Positions 52,065 through 61,591 are shown, numbered from the stretch's first letter. The stretch: 64,000 nucleotides of DNA from Acidobacteriota bacterium (GCA_023410055.1 JAEYQK010000119.1:5591-69590), one strand, 5' to 3'. Numbers and translations: made by a program. Notes: generated by a model from the letters alone, not told the origin.

Positions 52065-53582
52065 ATGACCTTCCAACAGATTTTGGACGGGGTGGAAGTC
52101 CTGATGCAGCGCGGAGATGCGGCTGTGTCCGGGATTGAATACGACTCCCGGCGGGTGAAGCCGGGGTGCTGCTTTGTCGCCATGCAGGGCGAGAAGACGG
52201 ACGGCAACCGATACATCGATGCGGCGATTGCGTCGGGGGCGGTGGCCATTGTCAGCGACTCACCGGAAGTGACGCCGAGGGACAAGGTGGCTTGGGCCGT
52301 GGTGCGGCATGGGCGCAAGGCACTGGCGCGGGTGGCGGCGAATTTTTATGGACGCCCGGCCGAGAAGCTGGCGATCACGGGTATTACGGGGACGAATGGG
52401 AAGACGACGACGGCGTTCATTGTCGAGTCGATTCTGAACGCGGCTGGTCGCAAAAACGCGTTGCTGGGCACGATTGAGTATCACGTGGCGGGCAAGGTCA
52501 TTGAGGCGCCCCATACGACTCCTGAAGCTCTGGAACTCATGCAGGTGTTTGCCGGAGCGGTGAAGGAAGGGGCAACTGAGGCCGTGATGGAGGTCTCGTC
52601 ACACGCGCTAGATCAGGCGCGAGTGTATGGGATTCCCTATGACGTGGCGGTGTTTACCAACTTAACGCGGGACCACCTGGATTATCACCGGACATTTGAA
52701 GATTACTTTGGGGCGAAGTCCGTGCTGTTTGAGGGCTGCGGGACGGAGCCTCCACGGGTGAGCGTTCTGAATCTGGACGACTCGTATGGGACGGAGCTGA
52801 TCAAGCGGGCGCGGACGAAGAAGCGTCAGGCGATCACGTATGGGCTGGATCGCGGCGATTTCAGGGCGAACAAGATCGAGATGGGGCCGGCGGGCACGCG
52901 GTTCGAGATGATCACGCCGGAAGCGGAGATTCCGATATGGTCCCGGCTGGCGGGCAAGGTGAATGTGTACAACATTCTGGCGGCGTCGGCTGCGGCCTAC
53001 GCGAGAGGCATATCGGAGCACGATATTGCGGCCGGAATCGCGAAGCTGAAGCGGGTGCCGGGGCGATTTGAAACCGTGAATATGGGGCAGCCGTTCACGG
53101 TCGTGGTGGACTACGCGCATACGGATGATGCTCTACGTAATCTGACGGCGCTGGCGCGGGAGTTTGTGCTTCATGCGGAGCAGAAAGGGCGCGTGATCAC
53201 CGTCTTTGGCTGCGGTGGAGATAGGGACCGGGCGAAGCGCCCGTTGATGGGAGACGCTGCGGGGCGCGGAAGCGATTTTGTGGTGGTCACGTCGGATAAT
53301 CCTCGAAGCGAGAACCCGGTGGCGATCATTAATGACGCGCTGCCCGGAGTGCAGCGTTCGGGCGTGAAGTATGCGGTGGAGTTGGATAGGCGCAAGGCGA
53401 TTACGCTGGCGATCCGCGAAGCACGGAATGGAGACATTGTTTTGATAGCAGGCAAGGGCCACGAGAAAACACAGACGACACGCGAGGGCGTGTTCCCGTT
53501 TGACGATGTTGAAGTCGCGCGCGAGGAACTGGTTAAGGCTGGGTATGAAGGCGAGCCCGCTGCGGCGGAGGTGCAGAAGTGA
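52065..53582 (+). CDS. murE: UDP-MurNAc-tripeptide synthetase MurE (meso-DAP type)
   Basis: Adds the third residue of the peptidoglycan stem to UDP-MurNAc-L-Ala-D-Glu in the cytoplasm. About 505 residues. N-terminal SGIEYDSRRVKPGCCFVAMQG, ATP loop ITGTNGKTTTAFIVESIL (about 107), EVSSHALDQARVYGI, NLTRDHLDYHRTFEDYF, and the DNPRSENP motif (about 406) typical of meso-diaminopimelate-adding enzymes. ATG 52065 was preferred to the adjoining GTG 52062. First gene of the cluster; overlaps murF by four bases (GTGA), so the two are translationally coupled. Confidence 0.96.
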   Translation: MTFQQILDGVEVLMQRGDAAVSGIEYDSRRVKPGCCFVAMQGEKTDGNRYIDAAIASGAVAIVSDSPEVTPRDKVAWAVVRHGRKALARVAANFYGRPAEKLAITGITGTNGKTTTAFIVESILNAAGRKNALLGTIEYHVAGKVIEAPHTTPEALELMQVFAGAVKEGATEAVMEVSSHALDQARVYGIPYDVAVFTNLTRDHLDYHRTFEDYFGAKSVLFEGCGTEPPRVSVLNLDDSYGTELIKRARTKKRQAITYGLDRGDFRANKIEMGPAGTRFEMITPEAEIPIWSRLAGKVNVYNILAASAAAYARGISEHDIAAGIAKLKRVPGRFETVNMGQPFTVVVDYAHTDDALRNLTALAREFVLHAEQKGRVITVFGCGGDRDRAKRPLMGDAAGRGSDFVVVTSDNPRSENPVAIINDALPGVQRSGVKYAVELDRRKAITLAIREARNGDIVLIAGKGHEKTQTTREGVFPFDDVEVAREELVKAGYEGEPAAAEVQK

Positions 53583-54985
53583 AGCTGCGGTTGGGACGAA
53601 TTGCGGAGATTCTGGGGGCCACGGGTGAGTTCGACGCGAACGCCGTCGCGCAGGGATATTCGCTGGACTCGCGGGGGATCAAGCCGGGTGAGCTGTTTTT
53701 CGCCGTTAAGGGCGAGCGTCTGGACGGGCACGATTTCGTAGAAGCCGCACTGGCAAATGGAGCCGTGGCGGCAGTGGTGAATAGATCGTTTATCGCACCC
53801 TCCCCTTCGGGGAAGGGTGCGGCACCCACGAAGAAACTGATTGTCGTTGACGATACGCTCGCCGCGTTGCAGAAGCTGGCCGCGACCGTGCGGCGAGAGT
53901 GGGGCAAGCCGGTTGTGGCGGTGACTGGATCGGCGGGGAAGACGACGACGAAAGAGTTGATTGCGACCGTGCTGGGGACGAAGTACAACGTCCTGAAGAC
54001 GGAAGGTAATTTCAATAATCACTTTGGGTTGCCGCTGCAGGTGCTGAGATTGGAGCCGGAGCATGACATCGCGGTGATCGAGTTGGGGATGTCGCATACG
54101 GGAGAGATCACGGAGTTGGCGCGGATTGCGCAGCCGGAATATGGAGTCGTGACAAACGTCGCTCCGGTGCACCTCGGGCACTTTGCGTCGGTGGCGGGAA
54201 TCGCGAAGGCGAAGCAGGAGTTGGTTGACGCGTTGCCAGCGACGGGAACGGCAATCCTGAACGCGGATGATGAATATGTTTCGAAGTTCGGGCAGCGGTT
54301 TGAAGGCAAGATCGTGATGTATGGGATCACGATGCCGGCGGACGTTCGGGCAGAGAGGGTTGAGCAGCGTGGGCAGGACGGGTCAGCGTTCGATGCCGTT
54401 GTGGGATGTGCGAGGCAGGCGGTTGAACTGCCTTTGATCGGGAAACACAACGTTTATAACGCACTTGCGGCGATTGCTGTTGGCTTGCAGCGTGGGATCA
54501 ATTCTACTGATGCGGCTGCGGCGATTGGCGGGATCAAGGCAGTCGACAAGCGTGGGCAGATCATTGAGATTGCTGGCGCGACGGTGATCAACGATTGTTA
54601 CAATTCGAATCCGCGAGCGCTGGATTCCATGGTGGATGCCCTGGCGGGCATGACGCCTGGTCCGGGAGGACGGCGCATTCTTGTTGCGGGAGAGATGCTG
54701 GAACTGGGTCCGGCGGGCGAGGACCTGCACCGACGATGCGGCGTCCATGCGGTGGAACGCGGAGTCGATGTTGTGATCGGCGTTCGTGGACTGGGCAAGG
54801 CAATCGTTGATGGAGCGCGTCAGAATTCCACGAAGAGCGAGTTTGCTGAGACTCCGGAGATCGCGGGCGAGTGGCTGGCGCGGGAAGTGAAGCCCGGGGA
54901 TGTCGTTCTGCTGAAGGCTTCGCGCGGAGTCAAGTTGGAGCGGGCGATCGAGACGTGGAAGGCGAAGCTAGTACCTAGTACCTAA
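53579..54985 (+). CDS. murF: UDP-MurNAc-pentapeptide synthetase MurF
   Basis: Adds D-Ala-D-Ala to the MurNAc tripeptide. 468 residues: YSLDSRGIKPGELFFAVKGERLDGHDF, ATP loop VTGSAGKTTTKELIATVL (about 118), EGNFNNHFGLPLQVL, ELGMSHTGEITELARIAQP, NDCYNSNPRALDSMVDAL (about 338). GTG start overlapping murE. At about residues 73-83, APSPSGKGAAPT is the translation of a near-perfect hairpin (53795-53821), an in-frame repeat in a loop of the N-terminal domain. The last residues (LVPST) and the stop codon fall in the R6 tandem repeat. Confidence 0.96.
   Translation: MKLRLGRIAEILGATGEFDANAVAQGYSLDSRGIKPGELFFAVKGERLDGHDFVEAALANGAVAAVVNRSFIAPSPSGKGAAPTKKLIVVDDTLAALQKLAATVRREWGKPVVAVTGSAGKTTTKELIATVLGTKYNVLKTEGNFNNHFGLPLQVLRLEPEHDIAVIELGMSHTGEITELARIAQPEYGVVTNVAPVHLGHFASVAGIAKAKQELVDALPATGTAILNADDEYVSKFGQRFEGKIVMYGITMPADVRAERVEQRGQDGSAFDAVVGCARQAVELPLIGKHNVYNALAAIAVGLQRGINSTDAAAAIGGIKAVDKRGQIIEIAGATVINDCYNSNPRALDSMVDALAGMTPGPGGRRILVAGEMLELGPAGEDLHRRCGVHAVERGVDVVIGVRGLGKAIVDGARQNSTKSEFAETPEIAGEWLAREVKPGDVVLLKASRGVKLERAIETWKAKLVPST
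53795..53821. repeat. Hairpin repeat inside murF
   Basis: GCACCCT-CCCC, loop TTC, GGGGAAGGGTGC: near-perfect stem with one bulged base, R4-like. Translated in frame as APSPSGKGA in MurF. Confidence 0.7.
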
Positions 54986-55018
54986 TACTCAGTACTCAGT
55001 ACTCAGTACTCAGTACTC
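54970..55018 (+). repeat. R6 tandem repeat at the 3' end of murF
   Basis: GTACCTAGTACCTAATACTC and then four further AGTACTC units. The murF stop is the TAA in it. It separates murF from mraY (70 bases). Confidence 0.85.
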
Positions 55019-55055
55019 AAAAAGAAGTTATCTTCAAAGGAAGGGAAACAGAAAG

Positions 55056-56189
55056 TTGCTTTATTGGCTGCTATACGTACAGCTCTATCATTACTTCAAC
55101 CCCTTCCGCATATTCCGTTATCTGACGTTTCGGACGGTATTTGCGAGCCTGACCGCACTGTTTATGGCGCTGGTTGTCGGGCCGGCGGTCGTGCGGCAAT
55201 TGCGTGAGTTCCAGATAGGGCAGTACATACGCGAGGAAGGGCCGAAGGCGCACCAGAAAAAGTCGGGGACGCCGACGATGGGTGGCGTGCTGATCGCGAT
55301 CGCGATCTTGGTGCCCACGCTCCTGTGGGCGGACTTGAGTAACAAGTTCATCTGGATTGCGGTGATGTCGACGCTGGGTTATGCAGCGATTGGCTTCACG
55401 GACGATTATTTAAAGGTCGTTCATAAGCGGAACCTGGGGCTGACGGCCAAGAGCAAACTCGGGCTACAACTGCTGATCGGCTTGGGTGTCGGTGTCGTCC
55501 TGGTGATGCTCCAGGGCAAGGGACTGTATTCGACGCACATCATTGTGCCGTTTTTTAAGAACCTGCGGCCGGACTTCGTGATCACTGCGTTTACGCATCA
55601 TGCGTATTTGTGGCCGCTGGCGTTTGCGCCGTTCGTCATTTTTGTGGCGTTGGTGATTGCGTTCTCGAGCAATGCGGTGAACTTGACGGATGGGTTGGAT
55701 GGACTCGCGATCGGGTGCACGGTGATCGCGGCTGGGGCATTGACGGTGCTGACGTACGTCAGTGGACATGCGGTGTTTGCGGATTACCTGGAATTGCAGC
55801 GGATGCCACAGGTTGGCGAGTTGACGGTCTTCTGTGGAGCCATGGTTGGCGCAAGCATTGGCTTTTTGTGGTATAACGCTCATCCGGCGGAAGTTTTCAT
55901 GGGCGACGTGGGGTCGCTGGCCCTGGGTGGCGCCATCGGAACCGTCGCGGTGATGATCAAGCAGGAATTGCTGCTGCCGTTCATTGGCGGAGTTTTCGTA
56001 ATCGAGGCGCTGTCGGTTATCCTGCAGGTGGGGTCGTACAAGCTCAGGAAAAAACGAATATTCAAGATGGCTCCGTTGCACCATCACTTTGAGTTGCTGG
56101 GCTGGTCGGAGTCGAAGGTGATCGTGAGATTCTGGATCGCGTCGTTGGTATTTGCGCTGTTTGCGCTGACGACATTGAAATTGAGATAA
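55056..56189 (+). CDS. mraY: Phospho-MurNAc-pentapeptide transferase MraY
   Basis: Inner-membrane enzyme that makes lipid I from UDP-MurNAc-pentapeptide and undecaprenyl phosphate. 377 residues, about ten helices. Signatures: KKSGTPTMGGVLI (about 68-80), FTDDYLKVVHKRNLGL (about 114), NLTDGLDGLAIG (about 210), MGDVGSLALGGAIG and the C-terminal MAPLHHHFELLGWSESKV. Start is TTG 55056; AAGGAAGGG lies 10-18 bases upstream. Transcribed with murF and murD. Confidence 0.97.
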   Translation: MLYWLLYVQLYHYFNPFRIFRYLTFRTVFASLTALFMALVVGPAVVRQLREFQIGQYIREEGPKAHQKKSGTPTMGGVLIAIAILVPTLLWADLSNKFIWIAVMSTLGYAAIGFTDDYLKVVHKRNLGLTAKSKLGLQLLIGLGVGVVLVMLQGKGLYSTHIIVPFFKNLRPDFVITAFTHHAYLWPLAFAPFVIFVALVIAFSSNAVNLTDGLDGLAIGCTVIAAGALTVLTYVSGHAVFADYLELQRMPQVGELTVFCGAMVGASIGFLWYNAHPAEVFMGDVGSLALGGAIGTVAVMIKQELLLPFIGGVFVIEALSVILQVGSYKLRKKRIFKMAPLHHHFELLGWSESKVIVRFWIASLVFALFALTTLKLR

Positions 56190-56228
56190 AGCTAACCGCG
56201 GATTTCGCGGATGATCGCGGATAAGAGA

Positions 56229-57611
56229 ATGGCTGAAGGACTAGAGGTCAAAGGCAAGCGCGTGCTGGTGGTGGGCATCGGGAAGTCGGGCGTGAGTTCG
56301 GCATTGTTCCTGAAGGAACTGGGCGCGCGTGTGACCGTCTCGGACACGAAGACGGAAGAGCAGTTGAAGCAGGAGATGCCCGCGCTGCTGGACAAAGGAA
56401 TCGTTGTTGAGGCGGGGCATCACGGTGAGCGGACGTTCCGCGGGCAGGACTTGATCGTGGTGAGTCCGGGCGTGCCGGTGAATGAGCCGCACCTGTCGCA
56501 GGCGCGCGAGCAGGGAGCTCACGTCATTGGTGAAATCGAGCTGGCGTCGAGGTTTCTGAAGGGCAGGATCATCGCGATCACCGGCTCGAACGGCAAGACG
56601 ACAAGCACTGCTCTTACGGGCGAGGTGATCGCGGCGGGTGGATTCGAGAGGCTCGTGGGCGGGAACATCGGAACGCCGGCGATCACGCTGGTGCCACAGT
56701 CGAGCGAGAAGAGCTTCGCTGTGCTGGAAGTCTCGAGTTTTCAATTGGAGACGATTGAGACGTTTTGCCCACATATCGCAGTGGTGATCAACGTGACGCC
56801 GGATCACCTGGATCGGCATGGAAGCTTTGCGAATTATGCGGCGGCAAAGGGACGGATTTTCGAGAACCAGACGGAAGCAGATTTTGCGGTACTGAATGCG
56901 GATGATGAAACCTGCGTCGAGTACGCCGGGCGAATCAGGTCGCAGGTGCGCTGGTTCAGCATTAAGGAAGAAGTGGGAGTGGGCGCGTTTATACGCGACG
57001 GCAAGATCTTCTATCGCGACGATGAAGGCGAGCGCGAGATCATGCCGGATTCGGAGATTCAGCTGAAGGGAACGCACAATCGCGAGAACGTGCTGGCGGC
57101 GGTGTGCTGCGGTGTGATCGCGGGTGTTCCCGTGGCGAAGATTCGGAAAGCAGTGACCGAGTTCAAGGCGGTCGAGCACCGGTTGGAGTACGTGGCCACG
57201 GTTGATGGTGTGCAGTACTTCAACGACTCGAAGGCGACGAACGTGGATGCCACGATCAAGGCGCTGGAGTCGTTCCCGGCGAACATTCATATCATTTTGG
57301 GTGGCAAGGACAAGGGCAGCGACTACACGGTGCTTAAGCCGCTGCTGAAAGAGCGGGCTAAGCGCGTTTACACGATTGGCGCGGCGGCGGAGAAGATCGA
57401 AAATCATCTTGGCTCCGTGGTGGACCTGGTTCGGGCGGGCACACTGGAGAAGGCTGTGAAGCTGGCGGCCAAGGCTGCAAAGCCTGGGGACGTTGTGGTG
57501 CTGGCTCCGGCTTGCGCGAGCTTTGATCAGTTCGAAAGCTATGAGCATCGGGGGCGGACTTTCAAGGGGCTGGTGAAGGCGCTGGAAGCTAAGCAAGCGG
57601 CGTTGAAGTAG
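56229..57611 (+). CDS. murD: UDP-MurNAc-L-Ala-D-Glu ligase MurD
   Basis: Adds D-glutamate to UDP-MurNAc-L-Ala. About 460 residues: GKRVLVVGIGKSGVSSALFLKELGARVTVSD, SPGVPVNEPHLSQAREQG, ATP loop ITGSNGKTTSTALTGEV (about 113), EVSSFQLETIETF, VINVTPDHLDRHGSFANYAAAK, FNDSKATNVDATIKALESF and GGKDKGSDY. I prefer ATG 56229 (MAEGLEVKG); an ATG at 56211 lies within the repeat GCGGATTTCGCGGATGATCG (56200-56228) and would add MIADKR. That repeat seems to lie right before the start. Confidence 0.95.
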   Translation: MAEGLEVKGKRVLVVGIGKSGVSSALFLKELGARVTVSDTKTEEQLKQEMPALLDKGIVVEAGHHGERTFRGQDLIVVSPGVPVNEPHLSQAREQGAHVIGEIELASRFLKGRIIAITGSNGKTTSTALTGEVIAAGGFERLVGGNIGTPAITLVPQSSEKSFAVLEVSSFQLETIETFCPHIAVVINVTPDHLDRHGSFANYAAAKGRIFENQTEADFAVLNADDETCVEYAGRIRSQVRWFSIKEEVGVGAFIRDGKIFYRDDEGEREIMPDSEIQLKGTHNRENVLAAVCCGVIAGVPVAKIRKAVTEFKAVEHRLEYVATVDGVQYFNDSKATNVDATIKALESFPANIHIILGGKDKGSDYTVLKPLLKERAKRVYTIGAAAEKIENHLGSVVDLVRAGTLEKAVKLAAKAAKPGDVVVLAPACASFDQFESYEHRGRTFKGLVKALEAKQAALK

Positions 57612-57614
57612 AAA

Positions 57615-57715
57615 CCCACGTTAGCCGCTCCGCCGGTGCTGACCGGCGGAACGTGGGGGACCAACATCGGAGGCTTAGGAACTGCGCCACGTTCGCGCAG
57701 CTAACGTGGGGCACC
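57615..57715. repeat. Two R3 hairpins between murD and ftsW
   Basis: CCCACGTTAGCCGCTCCGCC to GGCGGAACGTGGGG (57615-57659), with an inserted inner CCGCCGGT/ACCGGCGG stem, then CCACGTTCGCGCAGCTAACG to GTGGGGCACC (57687-57715), which carries the core of R3 in inverted order. They occupy the 260-base gap between the two genes. Confidence 0.85.
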
Positions 57716-57874
57716 TGCGAACAAGGCGCATCTGACGGGTTCTCAATTTGAGTTTGGTGGTTCCTTGGGCGTGACTTGCGCGATGCGAGCGCGTTTGTTA
57801 GAGTTTCGGTGCTCTGGATGTTCTAAGTCCGCTACCTCTGAAACGTCCTACACCTCTGCAATCCGGGAGTACTT

Positions 57875-58966
57875 TTGGCGAAGCGAATCAGCGTCGATCG
57901 ATGGTTGTTTACTGTCACTATGCTGCTGGTGTTTACGGGGCTGGTGATGGTTTTCAGTGCATCGGCAGTGATTGCGCGGGAGAAGTTCAACTCGCCCTAC
58001 ACGTTCTTGTGGCGGCAGTTGCTGTGGGCGGTCATCGGCGTTATCGCAATGTGGATGCTCAAGAGCGTGGATTACCGGCGCTACAAGCACCCGGCGATCG
58101 TGTTTTCGCTGCTTGGGTTGACGACGCTGTTTCTTATAGCGGTGTACTTTCTGGATCGTTCGCATAATACGCATCGCTGGATCAGGGTGGGGCCGATGTC
58201 GTTTCAACCATCAGAAATGGCCAAACCAGCCCTGATTTTGTTCCTGGCGTATTTTCTCGAGTCCAGAACGAAGCTGATGGACGCCTGGAAGAAGACTCTG
58301 GCCCCGGTGGCGGTGGTCACGTTGCTTTTGGCCGGATTGATCGGCAAACAACCTGATCTGGGGACGTCAGTGGCATGCGTGTTGATTGCGGCCACCATCT
58401 TGTTTGTGGCGGGTGTGCGGCTTCAATACTTCGCCGTTCCGCTTGCCTTTGTGCCGGTTGTGTTCTACTTCGCTATATGGAAGGTGCGTTGGCGACACGA
58501 GCGAGTGCTGGCGTATTTGAATCCGGAGGCCGATCCGCAGGGAAGGGGCTTCCACATCATTCAATCGCTGATCGCGGTGGGGACTGGCGGTGTGGGGGGC
58601 GTGGGTCTGATGGAGAGCAAGCAGAAGTTGTTCTACTTGCCTGAGGCACACACGGATTTCATCTTTGCGGTCACTGCCGAGGAATGGGGCCTGGTCGGGA
58701 CGCTCTTTGTCGTGACGTTGTTCGGGATATTTCTATGGCGCGGCATGCGAACGGCTGCACTGACCAAGGATGCTTTTGGGCGGTATCTTGCGACGGGGAT
58801 CACGAGCATGGTCGTGATCCAGGCGCTGTTTAACATCAGCGTGGTGCTTGCGTTGCTACCCACAAAAGGAATACCTTTACCCTTCATCTCATACGGCGGC
58901 ACTTCGTTGGCGATTACGCTGGCGAGCGTGGGCGTGCTGCTGAACATTACTCAACAGACGGACTAG
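57875..58966 (+). CDS. ftsW: Septal peptidoglycan glycosyltransferase FtsW
   Basis: SEDS-family membrane polymerase of the divisome. 363 residues, about ten helices. Motifs: LVMVFSASAVIAREKF (about 22-38), HRWIRVGPMSFQPSEMAKPALILFLA, KQPDLGTSVACVLIAATILFVAG, QSLIAVGTGGVGGVGLMESKQKLFYLPEAHTDFIFAVTAEEWG (read in pieces) and PTKGIPLPFISYGGTS near the end. Start TTG 57875 with GGGAG eight bases before. Stop is three bases from the murG start. Its usual transpeptidase partner FtsI is not in the window. Confidence 0.96.
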   Translation: MAKRISVDRWLFTVTMLLVFTGLVMVFSASAVIAREKFNSPYTFLWRQLLWAVIGVIAMWMLKSVDYRRYKHPAIVFSLLGLTTLFLIAVYFLDRSHNTHRWIRVGPMSFQPSEMAKPALILFLAYFLESRTKLMDAWKKTLAPVAVVTLLLAGLIGKQPDLGTSVACVLIAATILFVAGVRLQYFAVPLAFVPVVFYFAIWKVRWRHERVLAYLNPEADPQGRGFHIIQSLIAVGTGGVGGVGLMESKQKLFYLPEAHTDFIFAVTAEEWGLVGTLFVVTLFGIFLWRGMRTAALTKDAFGRYLATGITSMVVIQALFNISVVLALLPTKGIPLPFISYGGTSLAITLASVGVLLNITQQTD

Positions 58967-58969
58967 AGC

Positions 58970-60073
58970 ATGCGAGCAGTATTGGCAGGCGGCGGCACCG
59001 GCGGGCACGTGATTCCCGCGCTGGCGATCGCACAGGAATTGAAGACCCGCTATGGCGCGGAATTGTTGTTTATCGGCACCTCGCGCGGGATAGAGAACAG
59101 GCTTGTGCCTGCGGCAGGGTACAGGTTGGAACGGGTTGAGATCGGTGCGCTGAAGAAGGTCAGCATGGCGACACGGCTCAAGACGCTTTTAGACCTGCCT
59201 CTGGCTGTGTTGCGGGCGAAGAAGATTCTGAATGAGTTCCGCCCGGATGTAGTGATCGGCGTTGGCGGGTATGCGTCTGGTCCGGCGATGCTGGCTGCGG
59301 TGTTTGGGGGAATTCCTACCGTTGCGTTTGAACCAAATGTTGTGCCGGGATTCGCGAACAAGGTAGTAGGGATGATGGTGTCGGCCGCAGCAGTACAGTT
59401 TGAACAAACCTGCCGCTACTTCAACCGATGTCGCGTGACAGGTGTTCCGGTAAGGAAGGACTTTTTTGCCATTGGCGAAGCTGGTACTAAGAAGTGTCAG
59501 ACGTGTCCTCCGACGCTGCTGGTATTTGGTGGAAGCCAGGGCGCACACGCGATCAATCAGGCGATGGTAGATTCGCTAGAGGGCCTAAATCGGGAAATTC
59601 CAGATCTGCACCTTGTTCATCAGTGCGGGGAGAGGGATTACGAGTCATTGCAGTCGGCCTATCTACGTGTCAGTTCTTCCGCGGAGCTGTCTCCGTTTAT
59701 CAACGAAATGCCCGAGGCGTTCCGCAAGGCAGATTTGCTGGTGTGCCGGTCCGGTGCGAGTACGGTGGCCGAGATCACGGCTGCAGGTAAGCCAGCCATT
59801 CTGATACCGTTTCCAGCGGCTACGGACGATCATCAGACGCGCAATGCTGAGGCGCTGGTGCAAGAGGGCGCGGCAGTGCTGATGAAGGAGTCTGAGCTTA
59901 CGCCGGAACGGTTAGTAGCGACGGTAAAGGAATTGCTGGGTGACAAAGCGAGGCTGAAGAAGATGGGCGAGACCGCGAAAGGACTGGCTCACCCGGGCGC
60001 GGCAAGAGAGATTGCGGGAATGGCGGCGAAGGTGGCAGGAATCACAGAATCGGGTGATCGGGTGATCGGGTGA
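58970..60073 (+). CDS. murG: UDP-GlcNAc:lipid I N-acetylglucosaminyltransferase MurG
   Basis: Makes lipid II at the inner face of the membrane. 367 residues: AGGGTGGHVIPALAIAQEL (6-24), GTSRGIENRLVPAAGY, GVGGYASGPAMLAA, VAFEPNVVPGFANK (the usual ExNxxxGxxNK, with E-P-N), LVFGGSQGAHAIN (about 183), CRSGASTVAEITAAGKPAILIPFP (about 260). A small CQTCPP insertion precedes the GGSQGA motif. The final SGDRVIG is the translation of R2 and matches the tail SGDLVIG of the unrelated fused acyltransferase. Confidence 0.96.
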   Translation: MRAVLAGGGTGGHVIPALAIAQELKTRYGAELLFIGTSRGIENRLVPAAGYRLERVEIGALKKVSMATRLKTLLDLPLAVLRAKKILNEFRPDVVIGVGGYASGPAMLAAVFGGIPTVAFEPNVVPGFANKVVGMMVSAAAVQFEQTCRYFNRCRVTGVPVRKDFFAIGEAGTKKCQTCPPTLLVFGGSQGAHAINQAMVDSLEGLNREIPDLHLVHQCGERDYESLQSAYLRVSSSAELSPFINEMPEAFRKADLLVCRSGASTVAEITAAGKPAILIPFPAATDDHQTRNAEALVQEGAAVLMKESELTPERLVATVKELLGDKARLKKMGETAKGLAHPGAAREIAGMAAKVAGITESGDRVIG

Positions 60074-60085
60074 TCGGGCGATTGA
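60047..60085 (+). repeat. R2 octamer repeat overlapping the murG stop
   Basis: Four ATCGGGTG/CG units. TGA at 60055, 60063 and 60071 falls in three different frames; the last is the murG stop codon. Confidence 0.9.
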
Positions 60086-60100
60086 GTCGGATTGCAAATA

Positions 60101-60128
60101 CCCACCCTTCGCTTCGCGAAGGATGGGG
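60101..60128. repeat. R4 hairpin between murG and murC
   Basis: CCCACCCTTCGCTTCGCGAA followed by GGATGGGG. Stem CCCACCCTTCGC/GCGAAGGATGGG. Near-identical to 61592-61619. Confidence 0.85.
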
Positions 60129-60194
60129 TACCCTCTGGGCATTTGTAGTGGCTGGAACTGTGGTGAGTGACGATTTGAGAGGCTGGAACTAAGC

Positions 60195-61589
60195 GTGTTT
60201 GCGAAGATACAACGCGTTCATTTTGTAGGGATCGGCGGCATCGGGATGAGTGGGATCGCCGAGGTGCTGCTAACCCTGGGATTCAAGGTTTCGGGATCCG
60301 ACCTAAGGCACTCGGCCGTGACGGAGCGGCTGGCGAAGCTGGGGGCGATGATCCACGAAGGACATCGTGGCGAGAACGTGGAAGGCGCCGAGGTCGTGGT
60401 GACCAGTTCGGCGATATCGCGCGGGAATCCAGAGGTGGCCGAGGCACGACGACGACACGTTCCGGTGATCCAGCGGGCAGAGATGTTGGCGGAATTGATG
60501 CGCCTGAAGTATGGGATCGCTATTGCAGGCATGCATGGAAAGACGACGACGACTTCCATGGTCGGTACCGTGCTTCAGGCGGGTGAACTGGATCCCACCA
60601 TTGTTGTCGGCGGGCGTGTTGATGCACTCGGGTCCAACGCGCGGTATGGGAAGTCGCAATACCTGGTTGCAGAAGCGGATGAAAGTGATCGCTCTTTTTT
60701 GAAGCTGTCCCCGATTGTCTCTGTGGTGACGAACGTTGATCGCGAGCACATGGATACATATCGCGACATGGAGGACATTGAGGAAACGTTCCTGGACTTC
60801 ATGGACCGCGTGCCGTTCTATGGAACGGTGGTCGTGTGCAACGACAATGAGCCGTTAAGGAACTTGATCCCGAATGTGCAGCGGCGCGTGGTGACTTACG
60901 GGACGCGTGAAGATTCGGATTTTCGAATCGTGGATGTCGAGTCGGCGGCGCCGAATGGTGGCCCGATGAGCGTGTTTAAGGTTCAGTATCGTGGGAAGTC
61001 GTTGGGCGAGTTCCGACTCCATGTGCCGGGCACGCACAATGTGCTGAACGCAGCGGCAGCGGTTGCTGTTGGAGTGGGCCTGGAGATCGATGTAGAGAAG
61101 GTGCGTTCGGCGCTGGAGAGTTTCAGGGGCGTGGATCGGCGGTTCCAATTGCGTGGGCAGGTGAATGGCGTGTCGGTGATCGACGACTACGGCCATCATC
61201 CAACCGAGATCAAGGCGACGCTGGCGGCCGCGCGACAGTGTGGGTACAAGAAGATTCACGTTGTTTTTCAGCCGCATAGGTACACGCGTACGCAGGCTTT
61301 GCTGAAGGAATTTGGCGGAGCGTTTGACAGCGCTGATCAGGTATTTGTGTTGGATATATATCCGGCAAGTGAGCAGCCGATTCCGGGAGTTACGGCCGAG
61401 AAGGTGGTCGAGGAGATCGGGGCGAAGCGCACCGACCTAGCGCGGTATGCTAAGTCTTCCAGTGAGGCGATCGAGGCTGTGACGGCGAATGCGCGTCCGG
61501 GAGACGCGATTCTGACGCTTGGCGCAGGGAGCGTGTCACAGCTTGGGCCGCAGGTACTTGAGAACCTCAAGTCTTTGCAAACCGCTTAA
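60195..61589 (+). CDS. murC: UDP-MurNAc-L-alanine ligase MurC
   Basis: First amino-acid ligase of the peptidoglycan stem. 464 residues: HFVGIGGIGMSGIAEVLLTLGFKVSGSD (about 8-36), VVTSSAISRGNPEVAEARRR, ATP loop GMHGKTTTTSMVGTVL (about 114), AEADESDRSFLKLSPIVSVVTNVDREHMD (read in pieces), YDDYGHHPTEIKATLAAAR-like IDDYGHHPTEI (about 328) and VFQPHRYTRTQALLKEF. GTG start. In many genomes murB follows; here a small secreted protein gene comes next. Confidence 0.96.
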   Translation: MFAKIQRVHFVGIGGIGMSGIAEVLLTLGFKVSGSDLRHSAVTERLAKLGAMIHEGHRGENVEGAEVVVTSSAISRGNPEVAEARRRHVPVIQRAEMLAELMRLKYGIAIAGMHGKTTTTSMVGTVLQAGELDPTIVVGGRVDALGSNARYGKSQYLVAEADESDRSFLKLSPIVSVVTNVDREHMDTYRDMEDIEETFLDFMDRVPFYGTVVVCNDNEPLRNLIPNVQRRVVTYGTREDSDFRIVDVESAAPNGGPMSVFKVQYRGKSLGEFRLHVPGTHNVLNAAAAVAVGVGLEIDVEKVRSALESFRGVDRRFQLRGQVNGVSVIDDYGHHPTEIKATLAAARQCGYKKIHVVFQPHRYTRTQALLKEFGGAFDSADQVFVLDIYPASEQPIPGVTAEKVVEEIGAKRTDLARYAKSSSEAIEAVTANARPGDAILTLGAGSVSQLGPQVLENLKSLQTA

Positions 61590-61591
61590 GA

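Noticed and set aside
56241..57596. Long minus-strand frame (451 codons) across murD
   Set aside because: Antisense shadow of murD; Arg- and His-rich low-quality product and no ribosome-binding site. The same applies to 53171-54181 across murE/murF.
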